From positions 212,988 through 276,987 of the forward strand of contig NW_019091553.1 of the NCBI RefSeq assembly GCF_001949145.1: DNA of 64,000 nucleotides, written 5' to 3'. Positions 26,131-40,100 of this stretch are shown in pieces. The notes beneath the pieces were generated by a model, which made no database searches, had not been told where the DNA came from, and was given only the letters and a program-made list of their open reading frames with translations. The DNA is from Acanthaster planci. Taxonomy: Eukaryota > Echinodermata > Asteroidea > Valvatida > Acanthasteridae. Each line of letters begins with the position of its first letter. The stretch's first letter is position 1. Made by a program: the position numbers and the translations under genes.

Positions 26131-28119
26131 ATAGACTCTATTCAAGTCTGATTTGATGCTAAGCGACATAATGCATTGCTGTACATAATGCCTTACATGA
26201 TGGGTGGGATAGCCAGTTATTATACGTAGAATTAATTACCCAAAAAAGCTGCTGGGGTGTTTTTTTCCTCTACTTTGTAATTAATTTTTATTTATAACGC
26301 CCAGATGTAGGGGGGCATAGCTCTTCAAAAGTCTTCGTGTTTCAAGAGTTCAGGCATCAGTACTTTCATTCTTTCCCCTGTTGGTTTTTTTTTTCGACTG
26401 CATGCCCTGGTAAAAATTGTGGCGGACACATGACATCTCAACCCGTTTACATACGAAAGTTTTTTTGCAAATCGTTTCTATCAAAGAAATTAAAGGAGTT
26501 TATTTTCATGTCCGCGACAAATGAAATCCCAGGTACGTCAATATCATACATACAAAGTGAAATTTGTTATAATTAATGGGAACTGGTGTATTAAATTTGG
26601 TAATTGTACATAGTCTAAATTATTACCAACATGTAGAGAAAAAGAAGCACTGAGCTTTGGGCTCAGGCTTTCCCTATTACATTCAGACTGGACAAGAAAC
26701 ATCGGACAGAAGACAGGAGACATACATACACTGGCAGGATAGACCGAACAGTAAGACACAGTATGTTAACAGTTGAGACCAGACTTCAACGGAAGTCGGT
26801 AGATGAGCATGATTACATGATCGGATTTTCATTATACAAACTGATAAAGGTAGTAGGTTTTGAGTTTCCTAGTAAATGTATTTAGCGTTGAGAGTCTTGT
26901 CAGATCTGGTTGTTCCCAAAGGACACGCATCGTGAGATAAGACTATTTTGGAAACAGAACTGCCCAGTCTAGATGCACTTCTAGGGGGTATGAAGAAACA
27001 TTGCGGTAAAAGACTATGTTTGTATTTAAAACATAAACTAACCCAAGTTCAAATTGAAACGGTCGTTTAAGTTGCCATGGCCCACGTGGCGGAGTTGTTA
27101 CCATGTTTATACACATTCCCTTGGGACCTGGCAAGAGGCCGACTCGAAAATCGTTCAAGTTTTTTCTGGTTTTAAGGGGAATCCCCGACATTAAAGGTGA
27201 CTTAACTAGGCTGTTCAGCATGAAAAAAAAAAGGTAGACAAAAACGGGAGTTGATTGCATTTGGCCATTAATTTTTTTTTGTCATTAAGAAAAATAGTTA
27301 AAAAAAACGACTAGAGCGTGGAAGCCATTCGTTTGACGCAAGGTAAAACAAAATGATGTCAATGAAAAACTGAGGGCATATAAACTAAATAGTTTCCACT
27401 AAAAAGATCCAATCAATAAGGACAGGCCAGGTTTCGAAATTTGACTGGAAACCGATTATTGCAAATGTGCTTATATATTTTGTTCGGACCGTAACTAGTT
27501 GTATTGTGAACTTGAACAAAACTCCCGCTACTAATATATATTTACCAAAATCATTTTTACATTAGTTAGGTCTACTGCGATCAGTATGATTTTTGTTTTA
27601 AAAAATAAAACTTACGACTGAGAGGCAAGTCCAGCCGCGCGGTTATCGACAGTCCAGACTGAGGACATCCAACGGCTGTGCAAGTCCGAAAAATTTTTCA
27701 ATTAGTTTCCTTTTTGCTTTAAAATCCTCCTGATACTGTGTGTACGTGACTGTTTGTGTGGACGGACGGAAGCAGATGCAGAATCACTTGCAGAGGGCGC
27801 GCTACATCGAAACAACACCTTTGGCTGTGTGAATTGGGATTCGAAAGAAGCGTCTTGAAAAAGACTAGAAAGTTGAAAAGAATTAAAGTGTGGCTCCCTA
27901 TTCCTTCTGTACGTTCGGATATGTTTAATTTTATTCAGCAACAGACTGCACGTTGGCCCGCGGAAAAGTTGAAATGCATAAGGCCAGTACTGGCCTCCTG
28001 CGTCTGTTAAGTGCTTACGTTTGTCACTGGTGTCAGCATTTTTCCCGGCAGACAACATTAGCCTAGTAATTTTTAGTAATGTATTTTCCTCCTTACTGCG
28101 AAAATCTGTATAAAGCAAA

Positions 28120-31100
28120 ATGGACGAAGAAATGGCTCTCACTGAAACGCTTGTCAAAGCCATCCAGCAAGACATATTCGGGTATGTTATCATGCATCAT
28201 GACCATGTCATGATGAGCCTACAAATACAATTTGGAACATACATGTAGGCCTAGGCCCTGTTATGTACATCATCCGTATAGGCCTGCCTGGCCTAAATCA
28301 TGCTCCACACTTACATGTACATGTAGTAGTAGGCTGCAGTCATGGCACTGGCAGTTCAGACTTCGCATTGTAGGCGTACATGTACATTCCTGTGTACAGT
28401 ATAGGCCAAGTCTGGGTAATTTGTGCTGGATCCTACAAATTGCATTTGGACGTTGTCTGGCAGGGATTGTAAATTTGGGGACCCTGTTCCTATACTAGAA
28501 GGGAGAGCAAGGCCTACATTTTAACTTTTGAATTCACCTTGGGTGATGACTGTGAGTGTGACATCATGCTCAATAACTGTAGGGTTAATATTGTCAAAAA
28601 AGGGCAGGGTTTCGAGTTGTGAGGGAAATTTTGAGGGGAAATTGTGAGTGTGAGTGTTTTAACACATGTATGACACTTGGTGGATTGAAATTTGCATGGC
28701 TAGTTTATCAATAAGAAAGTCACATTTTCTCACAATTTACAATTTGAAATCTCCAAAAATAGGATCAGCACAATAAAGAGAGTGTTGCCTTTTTTGGGGG
28801 GGGGGGCTTTCCAGTTTTGCAAGATTGAAATGTCAAAAAACTGGGGGGTCCCTAAGCATGCCAAGTAAACAATCCCCTGTCTGGCAATGTCTGGCGATGG
28901 TTCAAGTAGGCCTTCAACTACATCATACATGTACATGTACATATGGTGTACTTAAGACTTGTCAGACTACTTGTACCCTGTGAGTGGTGAATCACCTTGT
29001 TTTAACATTGAAAGTGTTTCATTCAGATATAGACGTCATTTGAAACCCTGTGTACATGTACAAACCCTATGATGACACTATGATTTCTAAGTACATGTAA
29101 ATGGCTCAACATTTTCAGTGCTGAATTGAACTTTTTTTACATCCAAACATGGATGTAAATACAACACCGTAATGTTCAAATTTTCATGATAAAGAATGAA
29201 GTTGATGCTTGAATGTAGACTAGTCAGTACAGCGTACCGCAGCCTCACCCCAAGCTGTAGCATTCAGAAGACAGCCTTGTAAAGTATTGGAGATGGAGAT
29301 GAGGTTGGAAGCACTTCAACGGTCTTGTACGGTTTGGGTAGTAGCACCACACAAAGTATCCCTCACTTAGGCAAAAAAAAAACCAGTCGGTCTCTGGTCA
29401 GCGCACGCGTTGATTTTGAACGTGTGCATCAATTTTTTTTCCATTTTTTTCTCAAAATTTTCAAAACAGCACCTTCTATTTCTGCATTGCCTGAGTAGAC
29501 TGATTCCCAGCCACAAGTCCACAAGTCAAAAGGACAATTTGTTCAAGGAACTAATTTGCGGGTCGCTCGTACCCGGTGATAGATCCGTTACGACTGAGTA
29601 ATGCTGATGTCGAACACAAACAGACCACAGGTACATGTAGGTTACAAAGTTGCAGCCAGCTGATCAACAACAATGGCGGCATGACATGCGACGTGCTACT
29701 ACTAGCCTTTGCTCTTTGATCAAATATGTCACTCATTTCTGTCTCCGTAGCCAGTCTTAAAAAGCCAACGTCAACCCCCCCCAAAAAAACCACCGCATCG
29801 CCACATCAGTTCTGGGACTTTGGTCTGACCAGAGACCAAGTATTTTGGGGGGGCCTATCAGGCTTATCTAAACCAGGTTTGAGTGCCTGGTTCAGCGTGT
29901 GTTCAGCTCAGATGGAATTCAGTATAATGCATCCCTACCGTGCCAGAATTTCAGTTAAATCCTTGAAAATCTAATGTTGAGTCCAACAAGAACGTCTTTG
30001 TTTTAATTACATGTAGATTTGGAAAGTATGTTAAACCTGATGCTATTTTTCTTTTCCCTCATTTGTCATCAATAAATCAAGATCTTATTTGGATATATAT
30101 TTTTTCCTTAACTTTTTGTTCACCCCCCAAGAAGTTTTAGTGTTTGTATCAGTTGGGTCATTCAGGTTGAAAATGATGATTTAATACATTCAGTGTGGAA
30201 ATACCATACCAGTGGGTAATTTTTGGGGGGCTAACTGACCTTTCTAACTAGGCTAAGGATCATAAAGATCACTTCATATTTTGGTATTTTACACATCATG
30301 CCCAATAGGTTGGTATGAAACATACATTGTATATTCCATCGTGGTCCTTGATGAAAGAAAAGGCAAAAATTGTTAAGGGAGAGCCCAACCTCAATATATA
30401 TGCCATACATTTTAGTTGAAATTAAATGAAAATAGGTTTGGGAGTTCATGGTTATACACACATATAATTAAACCGTACTTCTGCTATTGGTATTGACATA
30501 TCAAAAGTCTGCAGCTCATCACAAATACATTGTATTTCCCAGAGGTAAAATAGAGTGTCAAGTCTTGAAAAAATATATCTACCTGTGTTTCTGTTTGATG
30601 ATGTGTTGCAAAAGTGGATTATTCTATAAAATAGATGCCCATTTTTTTCGTGTCCCTGTCACATCTGACATGTGATTTTGTAATTCAGAACACATTCTCT
30701 AAAATTTCCAAGAATGATGAATTAATGGAAATTACCTGTCAAATAAGAATACATGTACTGTAGTTTGAAATCAATTTCCGTGATATTTCCATGTTAAATT
30801 TCACAGGTCAGATGTAACAGGGAGTCAAAAATGTCACACTTTTGGACCCTGAATTTAAGATTGACCACTTATTTGATACATTCAGTATTATTTTATCATC
30901 TTGCATGTATGTTAGTTGTCCTCTTTTACCTTTGTATAAAATAAGTATACATTTTAATGGGTGGTCTTGGTCTCTGTCTTGGTCTTGGAAGTCCAGGTCT
31001 CTGTCTCAGTCTAGGTCTCGACCTGCAAAAGTCTCTGTCTCAAAGTCTTGGTCCCAGTCTTAAAGGAGTGGGTCTTGGTCTCGGTCTCTGAAGTCAAGGT

Positions 31101-34100
31101 CTCGGTCTCGGTCTCGACCTGCAAAAGTCTCTGTCTCGAAGTCTCGGTCTTAAAGGAGTGGGTCTTGGTCTTGGTCTTGGTCTTGGAATTCCAGGTCTCA
31201 GTGTTGACCTGCAAAAGTCTCTGTCTTGAAGTCTCGGTCATAAAGGAGTGGGTCTTTGTCTTGGTTTCAGAAGTGCAGGTCTCAGTCTTGGTCTCGACCT
31301 TCCAAAGTTTTGGTATCAACAGGTCTTGGTCTCCGTCTTAAAGGAGTGGGTCAGGGTCTTGGCATGCTTGGTCTTGGTCTCAGTACTCTCCAATGCCTTG
31401 GTCGCGGTCCCAGTCGTGGACATCAAAGTCTCCGATACAACTGCAGATGTCATGCGATCCTGAATTCCTGATTATTTACCGGTACTTTTTGAGCACAAGT
31501 TGCTTTTTTGTTTTGTCTTCCCAAATGCCAACTTGTTTTTATCACCTGAAAGCTTTGTTTCTGAAAGGGAAGATGCTTGTACATGTACATGTATGCTATT
31601 ACAATATCAATGTAAAAACCAAGTGTACATGTACATGTATGTTAGAACTATTTCCCTATTGATTTTTTGAGTGGTGCTCACAGACTTCAAAATTTCTCCT
31701 CCAAAACACAAATATTTGTATTTACATTTATCTCCAACATGGGGGTGGGAGTAAAATGAGTTGAAGCTTAAGAAGGAGATTAAGTAAGCTTAGATACTGT
31801 ATGAAACATTCTTTGAAGTTTGCATGGTTTTTATGCTGCAGTGTGCACAGAGGCCTAAACTTTTGAGCAGAATTAAGAATTCTTTTCAAAAGATGTCTTT
31901 TGTAAAAATGTATGTTATACAGGATCAGTAGACAACTCACTTGTTCTAAATTTGTTATATACGTGCACAATTTATTATGCTTTTGAAATGAGTGAAATAC
32001 TTTGGTTGAATTTGAAATTTGGTGTTCCACATTGTTTAATTTATAGCCAAAACGTATGTAATTACTAATTTGTAAAACATTTTTTTTTACAATTTAAAAA
32101 AAAAGTTTTACAAATGCCAGAAGTTACCGTCTTTTATTTGTTCTCTCTGATTTCAGTGATGCATGCTTGCTAATGATTCAATACTGGTTGTTGATACATG
32201 TATACATGTACATGTACATGGGTCATTCTGTGTTAATTCAACACACTTTGGGACCTGACCATAGATAACAAGATTGAAACAAAAATTGGTTTGTTGATCA
32301 GATTCCTTGAGAAAACCCCAGAACTGAAATTTTCTGTCAATCAGTCTATTAGTTTTTGGGATACAGGTTAAAAAAATTTTGACTAATTAACTTGACCTGC
32401 TTTGTCAATTCAACATGCTTTGGGACCCGACCGTCAAGGATTGAAATGCTTTGTTTGGACAGCCCTATATTTCCTCAAGTAAAGCACCCACAGAGATACA
32501 ATTAAAATCATCCCACATACAACTGTAAAATATGCAAATAGATGACCTTTGACCTCGATTTGCAAAAAATGTTTAATTTTCAAAAATGCATGTTTAAATT
32601 GTACAATTCATATACTTTTCAGTTTTTGCCAAGGTTCAAATAAACATAACTCCAAACTATAAGAGTGCTCATCCTAAATCTTTCTCGAAATGTTGGTTAC
32701 ATTTATCATTCATTTTGAAAACTGTGCACTTTTGAAAATCGAGGTCAAAGGAGTAGATTTGCATAATTTTTCGGTGGTTCATGGAATACTTTTGATATTT
32801 CTGTGGGTGCTTTACTTCAGGACATACATGTACATGTATGGCTGTCCAAACAAAACGGATTAAGCTACATGTATGTTAGACAAAAGTGTGTTAACCCGTA
32901 TCTCAAAAGCTAGGTTGCCAATTGACATGAAATTTGGGTTCGCGAGTTTCTCTTGGAATCCAATCAGCACACCGAATTTGGTTTCTATCTGTGCTGGTCC
33001 GGTCCAAAAGCATATTGAATTGACACAGAATTACAAACATGGTAAATAGTAATTTTTGAACAAAGTTTTACACATGCCCAAAGTTACTGCCTTTTGTTTA
33101 TTTTCTCATTCCAGTGATGCATGCTTGCTAATGAGTCCATCAAGGTTATTTCTTATTACCTTTATCACCCATCATAGCAAATAACAAAGGTTCATATACC
33201 GGTACATATACATGCAAACAAATTTTTTCATCAGTGGAATAAATTTGCTAATAAACTAAATGAGAAAACCATTTGCACATTTGTTTGACTTTTAACTCAT
33301 ATCCCATCTGGTTGCTAACACATGTGTAAGAATGGTGTAAAATCAGCATGAAGTACATACATGTACTTGTACGTGTATTGTACATGTACATAAAGTAGTG
33401 CCATTTACAAATTGATACCGTACATGTACGGGGTACCGGGACATGTATGACTTGACTTCAATCCCTACTTTTCCCTCTTTATCTTCAAGTCAGAACGTAA
33501 CTTGTCAAGTCAGTAGTTACATGTTCATGTGTCCTTTGTGAAATTTGGGAAACTTACATGTACATGTATACTGTAAATATTTTAATGATCAAATGACATG
33601 AAGTGGCACACAAAATGTCATGGTTTCAATAGACATACATGTACATGTATCAGGTACCAGTACATTTTGTTATCAGAAACTGAAAAAAGAGGTCTGAAAA
33701 CATGTATTGTACCATGGATTCTTATAAGCAGTCAGCAAAAGCGTAGATATGGTAATTTACTGTTTAATTTGATGCAAAAGACTGTGACCTTTTAAAAATA
33801 GATTGTTACGGTATATGGTTCTTATAATGTGCATGTGCTTTGTACATGCACAGGGTTTACATGTGCCAGTACACTATGTGATACTTGGTGTTGCTTTAAA
33901 TACTGCGTACCTTTTTCTGAAGCTTATTGACAGGTACATGTGTACAGTATACAGCCTGTAAATGTTCAGTCAGTTTCTGACACACTTTGTTGAATTATTA
34001 ATGAAGTGATTTCACATCTTGATAACCATAGTGATTAAACTACATGTAATCCAGGCTGTGGTTAGAATCCAGGCAGCTTTATTCTGTACCCTGCTGCAGT

Positions 34101-37100
34101 CGTTAGAGACAGTAGGATGTTCTGAAGATACTGAAGACTCCGTGGTCAGAGATGAATCTGCAAACTTCCACAAATATGTTTTGATAGTGTGTGCTGGGAT
34201 TGATGAATTGAAGTAGCCCACTTTGTTGATGTCATGCATGCTGAATGGTGCATCTGTGTCTCCCCTGGGAAAAAAAAGAGGTTGACAAAAGAGAAAAATG
34301 CATTCTACCTCCACAATACATATTCAAATAATAGAGTGCTTTACATATTACATCTACCCAGCTTTACATATACCAAAGTTTCTTCTTAATAGTCAATAGC
34401 GTGACCTTTGTTCTTGATGACTGCCTCAAAACGGTTCCTAAAGTGTCCACCAGATTTTGCATGTCTCCTGTGGGATGTTGGCCCACTCTTCTTTGGCAAA
34501 AGCCTCCAGCTGGGTCAGGTTGGATGGTCTTCTGGCCATCACTCAGGTCTTCAGCTCCCTTCACAGATTCTCTATTTGATTTAAGTCAGGACTTTGACTT
34601 GGTTATTCCAGTACATGGACACCATTGTCTTTGAACCACTGCTTTACTACCTTGGCGGTGTGCTTGGGGCATTGTCCTGCTGGTATGTTCGATCAGGTCT
34701 TACCTGGAGTTTCTCAGCAGACGCTTTCACATTCTTATCAAGGATCTTGGTATAATCCTCTTTTTTCATGATGCCCTTTCCATGTATCTTGGTTCCTTGT
34801 GCCTCTTGCAGAGAAGCAACGCCATAGCATTATCATGCCACCGCTATTCTTTAAGGTTGGGACTGTGCTCTTTGGCTTGTATGCTTCTCCAGACGTACAT
34901 GTACATGTACCGGTAGGCGATATCCTTGTGGCCAAACAACTCCATCTTTGTGTCATCAGACCACAGAACCGATGACTAAAAGGTACATGTAGGATCTTGG
35001 TTCAGATGTGCTCTAACAAATGCCAGACAAGCCTCCTTATGTTTCTTCCTGAGTAGTGGTGTCTTCCTGGACCTGTGTCTGTGGAGACGTCCTTTTTGTG
35101 CAATACTCGTTGGATGGTTGCCCGTGACACCTTCGTCCCTGCCTTGTCAAGGGTATCAATTAGGGCCTTCATTGTGATCCATAGGTTATTGTTGGCCTCC
35201 CGGCAGATTTTCAGGTTAGTCCAGGAGATACTTTGCACTTCCTGCCACGCCCATTGAGGTTTTTCACTGTGCTGAACCTCGTATGCTTCCTGGTGATACT
35301 CTGAATTGTTGCAACAGGGACCTCATATTGCTTGGAAATTTCCTTGCAGCCTTTGTCTTCTTTATGGGCATTCACGATGCGCTGGCGTATGTCTTCACTG
35401 AGTTCCTTCTTCTTTGCCACGATGACAAGTAACTGAGAATGGTCTGAAAACTTTTTTCTTTTATACAATTTGCGGGAGTTGGATTTCATCAGAATGTTGA
35501 ACACAAAGTCATCAAAAGAAGGTATTTATTCTATTTGTCGGAACATCTTGAAATAGCTTCATGCCAAAGATTCTTGCAGTCATAGAAAGTAAAAATAAGC
35601 AGTATGAATGAAAAGACATTTTTTCTTGGGATTTTGTCGGGTAGGAATAATTTTGACCAGGAGCAAAAAAGAAACCCGGGCTGTATCTATTATTATGCAA
35701 ATGAAGTGGGTTTGTGTATTGCAACAAATAGACAAAAGATATAGTGGAAGTACCAACATAATAGCTTTTACAAATGAAGAATTTAGAAAAGTACATTGAA
35801 TGATATTTCCAAAGGATATGAATGATTTTGAGCACAACTGTACTGGTATGTATAGTTTTCCTTTTGTTTGTACAAGTAGGATTTTCTCAATGGGGAATAT
35901 CATGTACAGACTTGGTACATGCAGATACATGTAGATGCATGCTCATTTATATGCATGGTCTGGTACATGTACATGTGCACATGATGTGCAATTGCATACA
36001 TGTACGTACAAGAGGAAATGTGTAGCTTGGATGTGGTCGCTTACCTGTTGAGAAGCACAGCTGCCAAAGCACCATCTGGACGTTTAAATGCAATAGTGTC
36101 AAGAGAGCTGGTTGAATTGGAGTTATGAAGCCCAATACGCACTGATCCTGCTGGGACAAATTTACTGCAAGAAAAAGACATCATTGTCAAAGGGTCAAGA
36201 AATGTACATGTCTTTTTTGTAATACCCCACTTAAGTCTTGAAAGTGTAATTTTGTCTAAACCATAGGCATATTCAACATTTTTTTGCTATTTTGCTATCC
36301 GAATGGGTATTTTGGTACATGTACCTTGTACCTTGTTTTTCATGTGATTCAATACATGTACATGTATTTCCATGTTCATCATGTTCATAGGCAGAACTTT
36401 GATGTCATTCTACATGTAGGCTGAAAAACTCAATGTTGTTTATTCCCCCCTACATGTACATGTAAGTACTTGAATATTTAATATTTTGCTGGCCCACATG
36501 TAAATGTTGGTTTCTTCATCGATTCATTGTGTACATTGTACGTACATGTACATGTACAGTGCATGTGCAGGTACCGGTACATGTACATACTGTATTGGTC
36601 ACAATGAATTAGCCAACAAGCAATCATTTCTAAGAACTGTTTTGATGAGTACTGGTAATTTGGGGTACATAATTTGAACAGGAAAACCTTGAAAAGGAAG
36701 TGTTCTCCCTGACTGGCATACATGTATAGCGAAAATGTAAGTATGAGCATTTGTACTGTTGCGCACCCGCAAATCTTGGAATTCTAGCGCCCCCTAGTTT
36801 TACTCGTTCTCGGTACTTGCATTCCTCAGGGTCTCTTATTTAGCTCAGCTATGCATTATGGACATGTAGCAGAGACGCTAATTTTGTATTAAGTTATTCA
36901 TGCTGTACTCTGGCGTGATGGCGTGATCCTTCACTCCTTTATCCTTGTGTTTTCTGTGCTCAGTTTTAGCAGGTCGAAATTCCCCTCCATGTGGCTGCGT
37001 GCTTGGGCGTGGTAAGGTTCCCTGAAATGCTAATGTCCAGAAACCTCAAACTTTGTAACTGTCAATCATTCGCCACAGATGACCGGGTAAGCACTTTCAC

Positions 37101-40100
37101 GCACCCGGCTCTACACTTTGTACACGTGACTTCTTATTCTGTATTTTACATTGCTACACACGACCCTTAGATTCTTGCGCATGACTCCAGCAGGAAGTCA
37201 TGTGACCCTTTGAGATGGAAGATTTTNNNNNNNNNNNNNNNNNNNNNNNNNNNNNNNNNNNNNNNNNNNNNNNNNNNNNNNNNNNNNNNNNNNNNNNNNN
37301 NNNNNNNNNNNNNNNNNNNNNNNNNNNNNNNNNNNNNNNNNNNNNNNNNNNNNNNNNNNNNNNNNNNNNNNNNNNNNNNNNNNNNNNNNNNNNNNNNNNN
37401 NNNNNNNNNNNNNNNNNNNNNNNNNNNNNNNNNNNNNNNNNNNNNNNNNNNNNNNNNNNNNNNNNNNNNNNNNNNNNNNNNNNNNNNNNNNNNNNNNNNN
37501 NNNNNNNNNNNNNNNNNNNNNNNNNNNNNNNNNNNNNNNNNNNNNNNNNNNNNNNNNNNNNNNNNNNNNNNNNNNNNNNNNNNNNNNNNNNNNNNNNNNN
37601 NNNNNNNNNNNNNNNNNNNNNNNNNNNNNNNNNNNNNNNNNNNNNNNNNNNNNNNNNNNNNNNNNNNNNNNNNNNNNNNNNNNNNNNNNNNNNNNNNNNN
37701 NNNNNNNNNNNNNNNNNNNNNNNNNNNNNNNNNNNNNNNNNNNNNNNNNNNNNNNNNNNNNNNNNNNNNNNNNAATCCATTGCGGTCTGAGTGGCAGTGC
37801 AGTCGGTACATACCGGCGCTGGCCCCGTCCAGCCCTTGTTACTCACCGTGGTGGTCCGGGACAGCTCCCACCACGGCCCGGCCTGATGAGTTTACCCTAG
37901 TTGTGTGATGCTACACACACGTACCGTACCCACTCCGTCTGACTTGCATTCCCAATGGTCCTGCCAAACCGTAGTTTAGTTACACTCATATACAACTTCA
38001 CCTGTCTATAACTTTGCCTTTTGTGTGTTGTATTATGTTAAGCTACACCTTCTTCAAATCCCTATTGAACTTTGATGAAGAGAAGTGAGAGCAATAAACC
38101 AACCATACAGTTTGACTGTCACCCAAACCCCTTTGTTTCACGTCCACCCTTTAATAAATTGTTGACCCCATGTATCACATCCCGTAGACACTTATGAAGT
38201 CCATGCTACCATCGACTTGATATTTAGGGAACGCAACAGTACCATTCATTCACCATGTTCACATACATGTACATGTGTACGTACCGTACCAGTTCAAGTG
38301 TCCAGGGACATGCCAGTGTTAAATTTTCCATTTTTTTGGATAAGAACAGGTAATACATGTAAATGTGTAAATGTAAATGATTGCTACAGCACCTGAAATG
38401 ACCCATATGATAAAACATTGGCTGTTTGTAGAAGACATCATTGTCTGCATCCACTATGATGGGGCTGTCAACTTCATTCTTGGCCCAGTTAGGTCCTCCT
38501 TGCATATTCAGAGCTAGATTCCAGTCCACCCAGCCAGCTACAAAGTGGTTCAAATCCTGCTGGTCAAAATGTTTTCCTTGTATTGGTAAAAGATGCGTAC
38601 ATGTAGATTTACCAATCAGAAATGAACATGTACATTTATCATGTTTATATGGTGTGGCTATCTTTACATGTATGGTACCCAATTTTATACCAAAATCTTA
38701 CAGTGGTACCATACATGTACATATACATGTACATGTATGTATTTACAAATCAGTTCAGTTTGGGGTTCATCCCTAACTTGCCCACCCTTATTGGTTTATT
38801 GTACATAATTATATACATTGGACTTAATGTACATACATTGTGGAAGCAGGGTTAGGATATAATGGGACACAGAGGAGTCCCGCTGTGATATCCATTCTGT
38901 GTACATGTACTGTATGGTACATCTGCCTCACCATGATAATATCAGAACTGTAGCCCTCACCGCGCTCCCAGCTCCCTAGGATAACTGGTTCTGCATTGAA
39001 CTGGTACCCATCACAAGCCTCTGTGGCCAATACAAATTGTTCTGGATAATGTTGCATGATCTCATCCAGCTGATGATAGTCTGCTGAAGGGAGGTTATCC
39101 TGATACCAGTGAAGGGCTATACCTGATGTGTAGTGTCGGGCTTGGGTGTCATTCAAAATCTGCAAACGGGAAAAGGCAAATTATGGGCACATGTATACTG
39201 TACGTACCAGTTCATGTAGTATTTTGATTGTAGATGGTCTACAAGTTTTAAGCCATACACTTTCCTGTGCCTACAGGTACATGTATGCATGTATGGTTGT
39301 ACCAGTCACACGTGTGCATAGTTCATATGTTTAAACTGTTAAAGAAAGATTAGAGTGGGACAAAATGATATCTTGGTTTCAAAAGACAATGGAGTGTTTT
39401 AAGAGCTCACTTCCTAACTTTTCTTTTGTTTGTTGGTAGAATTTTTTCAGTTTGTCTACAAGTACAGTACATGTACATGTGCAGGAAAGCTGCATGTACA
39501 TGTACCAGTACCATACATGTACATGTTTTTTGTACGTGCAGTGGTGAACTTGAAATCAAGTTCTGCTACAGTGTAAAATCTGTTCCTAAACTAATGGTTC
39601 AGTGTACATGTAAAATCCAAATAGACATTTAGAAGTGGCTTACGGTTTCAGTATCTTCCAGTATACCGGGCAAGTTATCATCATGTGTCATGAGTTGAAT
39701 GTGTCCATAGCCATTGTCATGTAGAGCAGGTCCGAGATCCATCTTGATGAATTCTCTCATAGTAGGTGGCTCCATGGCCATACATTGCCAGTTGTAGAAT
39801 GGAACTAGCCCTGCTGTGGGTTCATTTTGCACAGTCAGCCCCCACATGGGAACATGATGTTCCTCGTAAGCTTTGAGAAACCTTGCAATGTAGAATGTCA
39901 GCACAGACAAAGAGTTTAGACTTTGGGGGAGGGGGGAATTTTCTTCAAAAACATACATGTACTTGTAGATCTGATGCAAAACTTTTATACTACATGTACT
40001 ACTTAATGACCAATAATCTCACTTCTGTTTTCATCAAGATTTTTTCTTCTAATCAAATCAGTTTTGATCTCTAGTTCACTTGAAGGAGGTGTTAAAGTCG

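Larger units (their letters stand above)
24503..28119. promoter_or_regulatory. head-to-head intergenic region between GBA-A and ANKLE1
   Basis: GBA-A starts on the minus strand at 24502 and ANKLE1 on the plus strand at 28120, so promoters for both should lie here. The 27600-28119 part is richer in CpG (for example CAGCCGCGCGG near 27634) than its surroundings and precedes a good start context (AAAATGG). No TATA box or defined site is claimed. Two foldback elements lie in the middle. No coding exon was recognised. Confidence 0.45.
28182..34011 (+). other. ANKLE1 intron 1, part before the nested GBA-B
   Basis: No coding exon was recognised. The stretch holds many TACATG runs, the GGTCTT minisatellite and a long palindrome with flanking direct repeats (listed separately). 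On the minus strand the part next to 34012 is the GBA-B 3' flank; an ATTAAA on that strand at 33763-33768 is a possible weak polyadenylation signal. Confidence 0.5.

Noticed and set aside
26943-27260. Minus-strand frame starting with a hydrophobic stretch, considered as the GBA-A signal-peptide exon
   Set aside because: No donor site in the needed phase 1; the exon at 24397-24502 has a good donor in phase 1 and a better leader.
31011-31341. Open frames of about 100 codons on both strands rich in Ser/Val or Lys/Thr
   Set aside because: They are products of the GGTCTT/GGTCTC minisatellite.
35580-35930. Minus-strand frames of about 110 codons at the Tc1 end
   Set aside because: They lie in the terminal region of the Tc1 remnant and have no homology of their own.
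37154-37908. Long open frames across 37227-37773
   Set aside because: They are artefacts of N runs translated as X.
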